A program made the position numbers and the translations under genes. Positions 1 to 8,377 of a stretch of DNA of 35,380 bases are shown piece by piece. Every line of letters starts with the position of its first letter. Position 1 is the stretch's first letter. Source of the DNA: Acidobacteriota bacterium (GTDB lineage: Bacteria; Acidobacteriota; Terriglobia; Acidiferrales; UBA7541). A model generated the notes under the pieces. It worked only from the letters and a program-made list of their open reading frames with translations, made no database searches and was not told where the DNA came from. The stretch is from assembly GCA_003224195.1 (NCBI GenBank), contig QHYP01000054.1, forward strand, positions 2,240 through 37,619. The letters are read 5' to 3'.

Positions 1-317
1 AACACCGCTCCCCAAGAAATAATCTGGCGCGCCCATGGCTGAGGTATTGCCGTTGCGAGCCATCGTCCGATCGTCAAAGTCGAGAAGCCGGGGAGTTGCA
101 GAACAAAGCTAAGGGTCACCAAGACCAAAAGCACAATGGCGAAGCGGTCTTGTGACACCCTGTCTCCGGGATCGTCCGCCGGAACGATACGCGCCCAGCC
201 GATGGCGAGCGGCACGGCGGCCCCGAGCAGCAAAGCGGACCAGCAGAGAAGTGCAAGACGGGGAATCATTCGCGGCGCCGTCAGAATAGCGAGCGCGCGC
301 TCGAATGGGAAGAGCAT
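1..317 (-). CDS. Membrane protein of unknown function, C-terminus cut by window edge
   Basis: An open frame runs off the left edge from an ATG at 315-317 and gives about 105 residues. It begins MLFPFERALAILTAPRM and holds two clear hydrophobic stretches, around residues 19-42 (LALLCWSALLLGAAVPLAIGW) and 60-78 (FAIVLLVLVTLSF), separated by a polar loop rich in Asp. That suggests a multi-pass inner-membrane protein. The same frame stays open upstream of the ATG as far as the end of the cytochrome c gene, so a further upstream start cannot be excluded, although I see no better start codon. It lies 106 bases downstream of the cytochrome c gene on the same strand and may share its transcript. I do not recognise the family; membrane proteins of respiratory or copper-handling systems are possible but unsupported. 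Confidence 0.6.
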   Translation of the reverse strand, partial: MLFPFERALAILTAPRMIPRLALLCWSALLLGAAVPLAIGWARIVPADDPGDRVSQDRFAIVLLVLVTLSFVLQLPGFSTLTIGRWLATAIPQPWARQIISWGAV

Positions 318-423
318 CCTGCTTACTGAGCTTGCGCGATAGAAAGCCGTGCAGTATAGAACCAGCGTGGGGAGCGCCGGAAACTTGCATCGCGCCGACG
401 AGATGCCGGCAGGGCGGTAAATG

Positions 424-894
424 CTACTTGCGCTGCGAGTCGGACGGCCCTCCAGAAGTGTTTGCCTTCGCGGTGAACGCGCGAAGCAGCAACACAAGTT
501 GCCAACGCTGCTCCTCCGTCAAGCGCTTTTTGAAGGCAGGCATGGGGCGCTTTCCGCCGGTGATTTTGTAGAAAAACTCGCCGTCGCTCTGTGGCTGCAT
601 GTGTCTCGCTTCCGTCAAGTCCGCCGGGGCCGGCTTGTATTTGTTTGCGTCGGGTCCGTCGCCTTTGCCTGTGTCGCCGTGACAGTGAGCACACTCATCC
701 CGATAGAGGTCGCGCGCGGCCCGGAGAGCGTCCGGCGAGGTCACGACGGGATTTTTCAGGGATTTGGCGCCTTCTGGTATTTTCCAATCCGAGTTTTGGA
801 AAACGGCGTAGAGAATCACACCAGCCATCGCTGTGAGAACAAGAACAAAGGCCACCTTCGGCAGGCGGCGACTTCTGGGCGGGCGCGCGCTCAT
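424..894 (-). CDS. Membrane-anchored class I cytochrome c
   Basis: Small electron-transfer protein of about 156 residues. An N-terminal basic stretch (RPPRSRRLPK) is followed by one hydrophobic segment (about residues 14-31), giving an uncleaved membrane anchor with the haem domain outside the cytoplasm. The haem c site CAHCH is at about residues 68-72, followed by the usual GDTGKGDGP stretch, and a likely distal Met lies in GGKRPMPAF near residue 118. The C-terminal helix (LTEEQRWQLVLLLRAF) is typical of mono-haem cytochromes c of the cbb3/photosynthetic type. The ATG at 892-894 is preferred; a GTG at 916-918 would add eight residues, and neither has a strong ribosome binding site. It follows the Nramp gene on the same strand with about 50 bases between. 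Its redox partner is unknown; the cut-off membrane protein downstream is a candidate. Confidence 0.85.
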   Translation of the reverse strand: MSARPPRSRRLPKVAFVLVLTAMAGVILYAVFQNSDWKIPEGAKSLKNPVVTSPDALRAARDLYRDECAHCHGDTGKGDGPDANKYKPAPADLTEARHMQPQSDGEFFYKITGGKRPMPAFKKRLTEEQRWQLVLLLRAFTAKANTSGGPSDSQRK

Positions 895-948
895 AGGAGA
901 ATGCGAATTTTCCCACACTACGAGCGCACGACAAAACCAACTTCAATG

Positions 949-2346
949 CTACTGCGCGCGGAGGGATAGCCAGACCAGCTCGGCGTTGAAGGCCAGGATC
1001 GCGGCCGCGACGAGCCAGGAAAGGACTGCCGTGAGCCGCGAATTCGCAAAGGCGCCCATCTTCCCGCGGTCGTTGGTGAAGCGGACGAGCGGGATGACGG
1101 CGAACGGCAACTGAAAACTCAGAATCACCTGACTAAAAATGAGCAGCGCAGTCACCTTTCCCTCTCCGGCGAAGCCGATGACGAAAACCGCGGGGATGAT
1201 GGCGAGCGCGCGTGTAATCAGGCGCCGCACCCAGGGCTTCAACCGCAAATCGAGAAAGCCTTCCATGACGATTTGCCCGGCGAGCGTGCCGGTGAGCGTC
1301 GAGTTTTGCCCGGAGGCGAGCAGAGCCAGTGCAAAGAGCGTGCTGGCCAAGCCCGCGCCCAGCACTGGAGTCAGCAATTGATAGGCGTCTTTGATTTCGG
1401 CGACGTGCGTGATGCCCCGCGAATGAAACGCGGCGGCAGCGAGAACCAGGATCGCGGCGTTGACGAAGAAGGCGAAGGCAAGGGCGAGGGTGGAATCGAA
1501 AACGGCGAAGCGGAGCGCTTCGCGTTTATTCGCGGAGGAGGACCCAAAAGCGCGGGTCTGCACGATGCTCGAATGGAGATAGAGATTGTGCGGCATCACG
1601 GTTGCGCCGAGGATGCCAATGGCAATGTAAAGCATCTCGCGGTCGCGCAGGATTTCCGCGCGGGGGAGAAGACCGCGGACCGACTGGTGCCAGAGCGGCT
1701 GGGCGAAGAAGATCTCGTAGGCGAAGCAAACCGCAATGGTGGCGATGAGCGTGATGACAAACGATTCGATCAGGCGGAAGCCGCGGCCCTGCAGCGCCAG
1801 AACGATCAGAACATCGAACGCAGTGATCAGGACTCCGGTGAGCAAGGGCAGCCCGAAGAGCAATTTCAGGGCGACGGCCGAGCCGAGGACTTCAGCAAGA
1901 TCGCAGGCAGCGATGGCGATTTCGCAGAGGACCCATAACACAATCGTGGTGCGGCGCGAGTAAGACTCGCGGCAGGCCTGCGCCAGATCGCGTCCCATGA
2001 CGATGCCGAGCTTGGCCGAAAGCGCCTGGAGCAACATGGCCATGAGGCTGCTGAGCAGGACCACGCTCAAGAGCGTGTAGCCGAACTTCGAGCCGCCACC
2101 CAGATCCGTGGCCCAGTTCCCTGGGTCCATGTAGCCGACAGCGACCAGATAACCGGGACCGGCAAATGCGAACGCCTTTCTCAGCCAGGAGCTTCCAGGG
2201 GCTACTGGGATGGTCCGATAGGCCTCGGGGAGCGTCGGTTGGATTCCCGCGCGAGCGCGGGCCAAAGCTGCTGCGGGGAGGGAGTGCTCGGCCGGGCCGA
2301 CGAGGTTCGATCCAGATTCAAGTTGTGGCGGTAGCGTGGAGGACAT
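949..2346 (-). CDS. mntH: Nramp family divalent metal (Mn2+/Fe2+) transporter
   Basis: A 465-residue multi-pass inner-membrane protein of the Nramp family, which imports Mn2+ or Fe2+ with protons. The metal-binding motif of the first helix, DPGN, is at residues 74-77 ([12 protein letters not shown]), and the sixth-helix motif MPHN is at 251-254 ([14 protein letters not shown]). Both carry the residues known to bind metal in the family (Asp, Asn, Met) plus the conserved His. About eleven hydrophobic segments are visible. It has a polar N-terminal extension of some 50 residues before the first helix, longer than in the E. coli protein. The ATG at 2344-2346 is used. It is the first gene of a possible unit with the cytochrome c and membrane protein downstream, and has a recognisable promoter upstream. 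Substrate preference cannot be told from sequence alone. Confidence 0.93.
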   Translation of the reverse strand: MSSTLPPQLESGSNLVGPAEHSLPAAALARARAGIQPTLPEAYRTIPVAPGSSWLRKAFAFAGPGYLVAVGYMDPGNWATDLGGGSKFGYTLLSVVLLSSLMAMLLQALSAKLGIVMGRDLAQACRESYSRRTTIVLWVLCEIAIAACDLAEVLGSAVALKLLFGLPLLTGVLITAFDVLIVLALQGRGFRLIESFVITLIATIAVCFAYEIFFAQPLWHQSVRGLLPRAEILRDREMLYIAIGILGATVMPHNLYLHSSIVQTRAFGSSSANKREALRFAVFDSTLALAFAFFVNAAILVLAAAAFHSRGITHVAEIKDAYQLLTPVLGAGLASTLFALALLASGQNSTLTGTLAGQIVMEGFLDLRLKPWVRRLITRALAIIPAVFVIGFAGEGKVTALLIFSQVILSFQLPFAVIPLVRFTNDRGKMGAFANSRLTAVLSWLVAAAILAFNAELVWLSLRAQ

Positions 2347-2378
2347 AGTCGAAGTTAACTAGAGTAAATCCCCCTACT

Positions 2379-2407
2379 AAACTACGCTTAACAGAGATTG
2401 CTGTCAA
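2379..2407 (-). promoter_or_regulatory. Predicted sigma-70 promoter of the Nramp gene
   Basis: On the minus strand a perfect -35 TTGACA (2402-2407) is followed by exactly 17 bases and a weaker -10 TAGTTT (2379-2384), about 33 bases before the start codon. An AT-rich stretch with repeated TAGTT words lies between the -10 and the gene and could hold a metal-regulator (MntR/Fur-type) site, but I cannot match a consensus. Confidence 0.5.
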
Positions 2408-2541
2408 CGGAGTTCGAGAGAGAATTTGCGTTCCCTGCAACCGGCCCCGGCTGGGAGGAACGGAACGCCGCTGGTTATGTTATTTTCGGGAGGCAACACA
2501 GGAGAAGAACATCCGATGGACCAACAGACGAAAAAGAGTTG

Positions 2542-2787
2542 ATGGGGCTGTACAGCAATCTGCTGATGATTCACCATAATGTGGAAGAGTTTACGCTCAA
2601 CTTCATCTACATCTTCCCGAACGGAACACAGGGAAAACTGCTGGGCAGCATGATCGTCAGCCCGGGCCACGCCAAGAGAATCTGGCGCGCCCTGGGAGAA
2701 AACATCGCGCGCTACGAAGCGCAGTTCGGCACGATCAAGGAAGCGCCGGAACCCGCTCCTGCGCCGAATGTGGGGTTTGTGCAGTAG
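2542..2787 (+). CDS. DUF3467 family small protein (possible 5' frameshift)
   Basis: About 81 residues with the hallmarks of DUF3467: YSNLLMIHHNVEEFTLNFIYIFP, then SPGHAKRIWRALGENIARYEAQFG, the conserved helix with the HAKR and ENIARYE patterns. Function of the family is not established. The ATG at 2542-2544 is the most downstream sensible start. Upstream in another frame, an ATG at 2516 with an AGGAG 11-12 bases before it reads MDQQTKKS and then stops at a TGA (2540-2542) that overlaps this ATG. With one extra A in the A5 run at 2531-2535 the two frames would join as MDQQTKKELMGLYSN, which looks like a normal family N-terminus. So either a sequencing or real frameshift, or a tiny leader ORF, is present. 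The gene is divergent from mntH. Confidence 0.75.
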   Translation: MGLYSNLLMIHHNVEEFTLNFIYIFPNGTQGKLLGSMIVSPGHAKRIWRALGENIARYEAQFGTIKEAPEPAPAPNVGFVQ

Positions 2788-2872
2788 CCTCGCAGGGCGT
2801 GGACGGCCGCCGCTTTGTGAACTCGGAAACTCTATGGGGCGTTGGGCGTGTGCACAGCGCTGGCGCGCGTGC

Positions 2873-2878
2873 TAGAAT
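2873..2878 (+). promoter_or_regulatory. Possible -10 element of the tRNA-Ile gene
   Basis: TAGAAT lies 21 bases before the mature tRNA 5' end, which would put a transcription start a few bases ahead of the tRNA. No convincing -35 hexamer is seen at 16-18 bases, so this is a weak call. Confidence 0.3.
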
Positions 2879-2898
2879 TCGATGGTTGCATTTCGCCC

Positions 2899-2975
2899 GG
2901 GCCTGTAGCTCAGGTGGCTAGAGCGCACCCCTGATAAGGGTGAGGTCGGTGGTTCAAGTCCACCCAGGCCCACCA
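2899..2975 (+). tRNA. tRNA-Ile (anticodon GAU)
   Basis: A complete 77-base cloverleaf. The acceptor stem GGGCCTG (2899-2905) pairs with CAGGCCC (2965-2971), followed by discriminator A and an encoded CCA at 2973-2975. The D-arm carries AGCTCAGGTGGCTAGAGC, the anticodon arm CACCC-CTGATAA-GGGTG has anticodon GAT at 2933-2935, and the T-arm GTGGTTCAAGTCCAC has the invariant TTCAA. In most bacteria this isoacceptor sits in the 16S-23S spacer of the rRNA operon; here it stands alone between a DUF3467 gene and a diguanylate cyclase, almost 30 kb from the 16S gene of the window. Confidence 0.97.
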
Positions 2976-3038
2976 TCTGCTCAGCAGAGGGTCATTCCTC
3001 TTTCCCACTAAATTTTGCAGTCTGGTTCGCCGGCACCG

Positions 3039-4367
3039 TTATGGCAAGGAGGATGCGCTGCGCTGGATGTGCGACTTCTTCGCGTAGAGGGCGCGATCTG
3101 CGGCCGCGAGGAGAGTTTCCGTTGTGCGGCCGTCGCCCGGGTACATGGCCACGCCGATGCTCACCGAAAGGGGCGGCTTCTCGCCGTCCGCAGCCAGCTG
3201 TTCGGCGATGCGCTCGGCCACGCGGGAGGCCACTTCCTTCTCCGTCTCGACCAAGAGAACGGCGAACTCATCCCCACCGTAACGTGCAGCCGTATCAATC
3301 GAGCGACAGTGGCCTCTGAGCACGCGAGCCAGCCGGCAGAGCGCCCGGCTGCCAACGAGGTGGCCATACTGGTCATTGACAGTTTTTAATGCATCCATAT
3401 CAAGCAGCAGGACGCAAAATGGGCGCCCAGTGCGGTCGGAGCGCCTCAGCTCGCCGTCAAAAGCCTCGACGAGCAGACGATAGTTACCCAAGTCGGTGAG
3501 CGAATCGTGCGTGGCCAGGTATTGGACACGTTCCTCGGATTTTTTGCGTTCGGTGATATCCAAGGCGACGCCGATGCAGCCGATAATGTTGGACTTAGCG
3601 TCGCGAAGGGCTTCGACCCTGGCGTGAAAGACGCGACCGAGGCGCGACGTTTCGTACTCGACCCGTTCGCCCGCGATGACTCGGCGATGGGCAACAACAG
3701 CGGGGGTCTCGGGAGAAGTTGTCGCTTCCCGGTCGAAGAGTGAAGCATCCTCAAACTGGTTTGGTTTCAAGCCGATAGCGGCGAGGGCCGATCCCCCGCA
3801 AGAGGTAATGCGGAGATCTTGATCGGTGGTCCAGAACGCGACCGGCACTTGCTCGATCAGCAGGCGCAGGTGCGCTTCTCTCTGGCGGGCTTCCTCCTCA
3901 GCGATTTTCTTTGCCGTGATGTCGCGAGCGATGACCGATGCGCCGAGGACCCTCCCACGAGGCCCGAGAATGGGTGAAATAGTCAAAGAGACATGGATCC
4001 GCGAGCCGTCCTTCCGCACGCGAACCGTTTCGAAGTGGTGGATTCGCTCGCGCCTCCGGATTCGCCACAGAATCAGAGCGAGCTCACCCGAGGCGTCCGG
4101 AGGGTAGAGGAACGTGATCGGCTTGCCGATGGCTTCCTGCGCCGAATAGCCGTACATTCGGTCGGCCGCAGGATTCCAAGCCACAATGATGCCGTCCAAA
4201 GTCTTGGCAATGATCGCGTCATCGCAGAAATCCACGATGGCGGACATCTGATTCTTCAGCAAATCACGGAGGGCCCGGGCGCGCGCGACAGTACGGTCAG
4301 GGACCGGTCCGGAGATGGCGGAAGAACTCCGCCCGGGTCGGCGGTCGATGATAGGTCGTGCGGTCAT
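3039..4367 (-). CDS. PAS-PAS-GGDEF diguanylate cyclase
   Basis: A 442-residue soluble signalling enzyme that should make cyclic di-GMP from two GTP. Two PAS sensor domains are visible: about residues 43-152 (ending ASVIARDITAKK) and 167-275 (ending GVALDITERKK), each closing with the D-I-T PAC signature. The cyclase domain spans about 280-436, with the intact active-site motif GGDEF at 364-368 (ARYGGDEFAVLL). An RxxD inhibitory site, RSID, is at 355-358, exactly five residues before GGDEF, so product inhibition is expected. No membrane segment is found. The first PAS has the FCDDAIIAKTLDGIIVAWNPAADRMYGYS pattern seen in many acidobacterial sensor proteins; the ligand is unknown. The ATG at 4365-4367 lacks a strong ribosome binding site. 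No EAL domain is present. Confidence 0.93.
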   Translation of the reverse strand: MTARPIIDRRPGRSSSAISGPVPDRTVARARALRDLLKNQMSAIVDFCDDAIIAKTLDGIIVAWNPAADRMYGYSAQEAIGKPITFLYPPDASGELALILWRIRRRERIHHFETVRVRKDGSRIHVSLTISPILGPRGRVLGASVIARDITAKKIAEEEARQREAHLRLLIEQVPVAFWTTDQDLRITSCGGSALAAIGLKPNQFEDASLFDREATTSPETPAVVAHRRVIAGERVEYETSRLGRVFHARVEALRDAKSNIIGCIGVALDITERKKSEERVQYLATHDSLTDLGNYRLLVEAFDGELRRSDRTGRPFCVLLLDMDALKTVNDQYGHLVGSRALCRLARVLRGHCRSIDTAARYGGDEFAVLLVETEKEVASRVAERIAEQLAADGEKPPLSVSIGVAMYPGDGRTTETLLAAADRALYAKKSHIQRSASSLP

Positions 4368-4550
4368 CGTCGTGCAGGGGTTAGGCTCCCTTCCCCCTTA
4401 CAGAATTATCCTCGGAAAGGCCGCAGGGGGCAAAGAGACGCAAACGGCTTGTATACAAAAGGTTATAGAGAAAAACCAGGGAGTTCCTACACAGGTTCCT
4501 ACCTGAGGGTGGGACAGTAAGCGAACAGGCGAATGTTCAGCGAAAACTGC

Positions 4551-6212
4551 TCAGACAGAGAGATCGCCCCGTTTTGCAAGGGCAGTGATGCGATCAGCAG
4601 CCCGGTAAGCGAGCGCCTGGATGGTCATGGTCGGCTGGCCGCGCCCCGAGGTAACAAAACTGCTCCCGTCGCATAGGAAGAGATTGGGGACATCGTGTGC
4701 ACGATGGTCGGCATTGATAACCGACGTTTTCGAGTCGTTGCCCATGCGGCAGGTTCCGAGGAGATGCACGAAAAACTGCGTTTCCTGGACGGGTTGGTGC
4801 CAAGTCTTGCGTGCACCGGCAGCCTGGTGGATTTCCAAGGCGCGGGCCATCAAAAAGGCAGTATTCTTCAGATCGTCGGGGTGGTCGGTGTAAGTGACGC
4901 GCAAAGCGGGCAGCCCCCAGGCATCCTTGAGGTCGGGATCGAGCGAAAAAGAGTTGCTCTCCACGGGGAGAGATGTTCCGTGGGTGGAGACGCTCATTGT
5001 GCGCGTAAAATATTCACGCAGAAGGGATTTATAGGCGCTGCCCCACGTTGGAGCATCACTCGGGAGGCCGCCGAGGCCGAAGCCAACAGGTGTGACTGCA
5101 AGGCGAGAGTCCAAACCCCCGCCGCCACAGTAACCGTTTTGAGCGCCAGCCTCATAAAAGTCGTGGAGGATACGAGAAACCGCTGCGCCCTTGTAATCAT
5201 TGAGCGGGTGCTCGTAGACTCCGAAGACTTCGAGGAAACTGTTCGGCATCAAGTACTTGCCGACCAAGCCAGAAGAATTGGCGAGGCCATTGGGGAAAAG
5301 CTTTGAGGCCGAGAGGAGCAACAGACGTGGTGTTTCCGCCCCATTGGCGGAAACCACCACCACTTTCGCCTTCTGGAACTGCTGGCGCTTCTGCGAGTCG
5401 AAGTAGGCCACACCGGTCACTCGACCGCGCTCATTCGTCTCGATGCGAAAGACGTTTGAATCCGGCCGAATCTCGCATCGGCCGGTACGTTCGGCGATGG
5501 GGATGACGCTTGCGACCGTGCTGGATTTTGCTCCAACTTCGCAACCGAATCCGAGGCAGTAGCCACAGTGCACGCAGGCGCCGCGCCCGGCAGCAGGCTT
5601 CGAGAGGATGGCCATCGGCGCGGGAAAGGGATGCCAGCCGAGTTTCTGTGCGGCGCGCTCGAAAATCACTCCGCCGGATTTTACCGGGAGCGGAGGGTAG
5701 GCGTAGGGCTTCGAGCGCGGGGGATCGAACGGGCTCGCGCCGGCGAGGCCGGAAACGCCAACTTCCCATTCCACTTTGGTGTAGTACGGCTCAAGATCCG
5801 CATAGGGGATCGGCCAGTCCGCGAAGCCCGTGCCAGCGACTGGACCGTGCTTGCTGCGTTCGATGAAATCGATCTCATGGAAACGCCAATAGTTGGCAGT
5901 GAAATGCACGGAGCTGCCGCCGACGCAGCGACCGTACATCACCGCCGGTTGCGGGTTGGCCTTGTCCGGCGAAGTCTTGCGGAAAGTAGTCGGCTGGAGC
6001 TGCGGCTTGTTGGTCAGAGCGTTCTCAAAGAAGACATGCAGATCGTCGTGATCGAACTGGTCGGGAGTCAGGTACGGCCCCTGCTCAAGGACCACCACGC
6101 GAAAGCCGTTGCTGGAGAGTTCCTTGGCGAGAACGCCCCCGGCCGCACCAGAGCCAACAATGACGAAGTCCACTTCGTCGGTGGTTTCGAACTTGGGTCC
6201 TGCCTGCCTCAT
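4551..6212 (-). CDS. GMC family FAD-dependent oxidoreductase (gluconate 2-dehydrogenase large-subunit type)
   Basis: A 553-residue flavoprotein that should oxidise an alcohol or sugar hydroxyl. The dinucleotide-binding motif GSGAAGG is at residues 20-26 (DFVIVGSGAAGGVLA), followed by a VVVLEQGPY strand ending in the ribose-binding Glu. A four-Cys motif (CVHCGYCLGFGC) near residue 215 is typical of the glucose/gluconate dehydrogenase branch. The C-terminal domain has FVHLLGTCRMG with the likely catalytic His at about 483 and the closing GQPTMTIQALAYRAA motif. It has no signal peptide. Its ATG overlaps the stop of the Tat-signal-bearing small subunit by four bases, so it is translated coupled to that partner and probably exported with it as a folded complex. 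No dedicated cytochrome subunit is adjacent. Substrate is unknown. Confidence 0.92.
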   Translation of the reverse strand: MRQAGPKFETTDEVDFVIVGSGAAGGVLAKELSSNGFRVVVLEQGPYLTPDQFDHDDLHVFFENALTNKPQLQPTTFRKTSPDKANPQPAVMYGRCVGGSSVHFTANYWRFHEIDFIERSKHGPVAGTGFADWPIPYADLEPYYTKVEWEVGVSGLAGASPFDPPRSKPYAYPPLPVKSGGVIFERAAQKLGWHPFPAPMAILSKPAAGRGACVHCGYCLGFGCEVGAKSSTVASVIPIAERTGRCEIRPDSNVFRIETNERGRVTGVAYFDSQKRQQFQKAKVVVVSANGAETPRLLLLSASKLFPNGLANSSGLVGKYLMPNSFLEVFGVYEHPLNDYKGAAVSRILHDFYEAGAQNGYCGGGGLDSRLAVTPVGFGLGGLPSDAPTWGSAYKSLLREYFTRTMSVSTHGTSLPVESNSFSLDPDLKDAWGLPALRVTYTDHPDDLKNTAFLMARALEIHQAAGARKTWHQPVQETQFFVHLLGTCRMGNDSKTSVINADHRAHDVPNLFLCDGSSFVTSGRGQPTMTIQALAYRAADRITALAKRGDLSV

Positions 6213-6820
6213 TTCTTGCTCGCGTCCGCGGGATTTGGCTGCCAGCCGGGGTAATCTTTGTCGTAATAGCCGAACGGAGGCTGGAAAACATGGCTGCTAT
6301 CGAAACCGATCAGCTTCCAGCCCACTTCACTCCGGTTTCCGCCGCGCGCCGGGTCGCAAAAGAAACCGATAACCGTGGCGAAGCGGAACAGCCCGAAGAC
6401 GGGCGTGTTTTCCAGGGCTTTGAGCACCGCAATTTGCTGCTCCGGAGAGGCCGCAGAGAACTTCTGCACAGGTGGGAAAAGCTCCTTCGTTTTGGCCTGG
6501 ACCTGCGCGAGCCCGTCCGCGAAAGCCTCTTTCTGGCCGCTTGCAAAAGTCTTCAATGCGCGATCGATGAAATAGACGACGCCGGCTTGGCGCGCTCCAG
6601 GCGTGTCATCCGTGGGGATGATTTGCCCTGTTATGGCGTCGATTTCGACAGCCTGCTCCGGTGTGAGCACTTCAAACTTGGCCGGCGCTACCGCCTGCGC
6701 CGCTTTGTGCGCGTGCTGTGCTGCTGAAAGAATCGCGGGCCAGTTGGCGCTGAGCCATGCGGCGCTGAGGCCCGCGCCTGCTTGAATCAAGAAATCGCGC
6801 CGATTTTGCTCGCTCGCCAC
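6209..6820 (-). CDS. Gluconate 2-dehydrogenase subunit 3 family protein (Tat-exported)
   Basis: A 203-residue small subunit of a periplasmic alcohol/sugar dehydrogenase. The N-terminus carries a twin-arginine signal (NRRDFLIQAGAGLSAAWLS, residues 6-24). The body contains the family pattern LTPEQAVEIDAITGQIIPTDDTPGARQAGVVYFID and the C-terminal GWKLIGFDSSHVFQPPFGYYD. Subunit 3 is thought to chaperone or carry the GMC flavoprotein through the Tat system. The start is a GTG at 6818-6820 with a poor ribosome binding site. The gene directly precedes and overlaps the GMC gene by four bases, making a two-gene operon, and is divergent from the phosphatidyltransferase gene. Confidence 0.9.
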   Translation of the reverse strand: MASEQNRRDFLIQAGAGLSAAWLSANWPAILSAAQHAHKAAQAVAPAKFEVLTPEQAVEIDAITGQIIPTDDTPGARQAGVVYFIDRALKTFASGQKEAFADGLAQVQAKTKELFPPVQKFSAASPEQQIAVLKALENTPVFGLFRFATVIGFFCDPARGGNRSEVGWKLIGFDSSHVFQPPFGYYDKDYPGWQPNPADASKK

Positions 6821-6936
6821 GTTTCGCGCCTAGTCCTAGTCGGACAAAAGATTTCTGCAACTCTAGGACGGTTCGCGGAGCCCGTCAAGGCAGAATGCTG
6901 TGCAACGCTTCTCGCTTCGCAGCCAATGCGGCCTGT

Positions 6937-6966
6937 TTGCGGCGGAGCGCGGGCCTAGTGTACGAT
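6937..6966 (+). promoter_or_regulatory. Possible promoter of the CDP-alcohol phosphatidyltransferase gene
   Basis: TTGCGG (6937-6942) and TACGAT (6961-6966) are 18 bases apart, about 48 bases before the chosen ATG. Hexamer matches are moderate and this is only suggestive. Confidence 0.3.
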
Positions 6967-7014
6967 GCCCGAGGCCTGCGTTGCGCAGCGCGCCTTTTCC
7001 GCGAACCAAATCCC

Positions 7015-7638
7015 ATGGCAACTTTTACGGCAGCGATCGGAAGCGGAAGCAAGTGGCTGCTCGACAAGATTGTCGGAGCGCTGGCAGCCACAGGAATCAA
7101 CCCGAACCTTCTCACCTTTCTCGGTCTCGTAGTGAATTTCGGCGCTGCGGCCATGTTTGCCACGGGACGATTCTTCACCGGCGCGGTCCTCATCTTTCTT
7201 GCGGGCTTCCTGGACATGCTCGATGGCCAGGTGGCGCGGCGGCAAAATCGCGTCACCGCCTTCGGCGCGTTCTACGATTCAACGCTCGACCGCTATGCCG
7301 ATATGGCGCTGTACATGGGCCTGCTCGTCTATTACTCAGTGAACGGGAGAACGGCCTATGTTGTTCTCTCGGCGGTGGCTACGGCAGGTTCCGTCATGGT
7401 CAGCTACACACGGGCCCGCGCCGAATCGCTCATCCCGCAGTGCAAAGTGGGCTTCATGGAGAGGCCGGAGCGGCTGGTGCTCCTCATTATTGGCGGGCTG
7501 TGGCCTGGGAATCGGATGCCGCAGGTACTATGGGTCATTGCAGTCGTTTCGACGATTACGGTAATCCACCGCATCATGTACACCTGGCAGGAGACGCGCG
7601 CCAGCCGCACGCTACCCGGCATCAAGCTCTCCATGTAG
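7015..7638 (+). CDS. CDP-alcohol phosphatidyltransferase family protein
   Basis: A 207-residue integral membrane enzyme that transfers a phosphatidyl (or similar) group from a CDP-lipid to an alcohol. The complete family signature DGxxARx8Gx3Dx3D is present: D70, G71, A74, R75, G84, D88, D92 (from LDMLDGQVARRQNRVTAFGAFYDSTLDRYAD). About five to six hydrophobic segments surround it. The ATG at 7015 is chosen because the family-like sequence starts there; a frame-open extension to 6895 has no membrane-protein character. The alcohol acceptor cannot be told from sequence; phosphatidylglycerophosphate-, phosphatidylinositol-phosphate- or archaetidylinositol-phosphate-synthase-like activities are all possible. 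It stands alone between divergent and co-directional neighbours. Confidence 0.88.
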   Translation: MATFTAAIGSGSKWLLDKIVGALAATGINPNLLTFLGLVVNFGAAAMFATGRFFTGAVLIFLAGFLDMLDGQVARRQNRVTAFGAFYDSTLDRYADMALYMGLLVYYSVNGRTAYVVLSAVATAGSVMVSYTRARAESLIPQCKVGFMERPERLVLLIIGGLWPGNRMPQVLWVIAVVSTITVIHRIMYTWQETRASRTLPGIKLSM

Positions 7639-7750
7639 CTACGCCCAGCCACGCTCCAGCAGCGACGTGAGATTCGCTGAACGCAAGCGCGCGTGGCGGT
7701 GTCTTGCTTACTGAACGCGGAAGGTACATGTCTTCCGAGGAGGCAAGACC

Positions 7751-8293
7751 ATGAAGCGAGTGGGAAACTTCATCATTCTTATAGCTTTAGCTGTCGGCTC
7801 ATGCGGAATGCTTTACGCGCAGAAACCCGCCGAAAGGCCAGCCTCAAGCATCTCCGAACAGGAACTTTCGCGCTTCGATGCTTCGAAGCTGCGGGCGGAC
7901 TTCGCTGCCGCGCCCGCCGGAGCGAAAGATCAGGCGTACTCGCCCTTCGACGTCGTGGTGCAGTTTTTGCAGCTAAACTCCACACAGGCCCAACAATTCC
8001 AGCAGCTTCTCACAGCGCGCCAGAAGGCGCTCGAACCGCTCATACAGCAGATCACCGCGCTGAACACGCAATTGCAGGGACTTCTCGACTCAGACGGCCC
8101 CGCGCCCGCCATCGGGCAGACGGTGATTCAGATTCACCAACTGCAAGTTCAAGTCGGGCAAGTGCAGCAGAGCTTCCTCGAGCAGTTTCAGAACCTGCTG
8201 GATGCCGATCAGCGCCAGCGATTGGAGGCGGCACGTTTGGCCGCGCAACTGCAACCGATCGTCCCCGCGTTTCAGCAATTGCAACTCCTGTAA
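7751..8293 (+). CDS. Periplasmic Spy/CpxP-like helical protein 1
   Basis: A 180-residue exported protein. The first 23 residues form a signal peptide (MKRVGNFIILIALAVGSCGMLYAQ) with a likely AQ cleavage region. The mature part is Gln-rich and all-helical, with two LTxxQ-like turns: LNSTQAQQFQQLL and LDADQRQRLEAAR, the pattern of the Spy/CpxP/heavy-metal-sensor group. Such proteins act as periplasmic chaperones or stress/metal sensors. The start is supported by GAGGAGG eight bases before the ATG. It lies 84 bases before an ECF sigma-factor gene on the same strand and could be part of that system or its target. Assignment to the group is by pattern only. Confidence 0.7.
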   Translation: MKRVGNFIILIALAVGSCGMLYAQKPAERPASSISEQELSRFDASKLRADFAAAPAGAKDQAYSPFDVVVQFLQLNSTQAQQFQQLLTARQKALEPLIQQITALNTQLQGLLDSDGPAPAIGQTVIQIHQLQVQVGQVQQSFLEQFQNLLDADQRQRLEAARLAAQLQPIVPAFQQLQLL

Positions 8294-8377
8294 CGGCCCT
8301 TTGCCGGCGTCAACCGGCTCACCAGGCCCGCCGGAAATGTATAGTGATGGTAACGCGGAAGCAGTGGCCGCGCCGGA

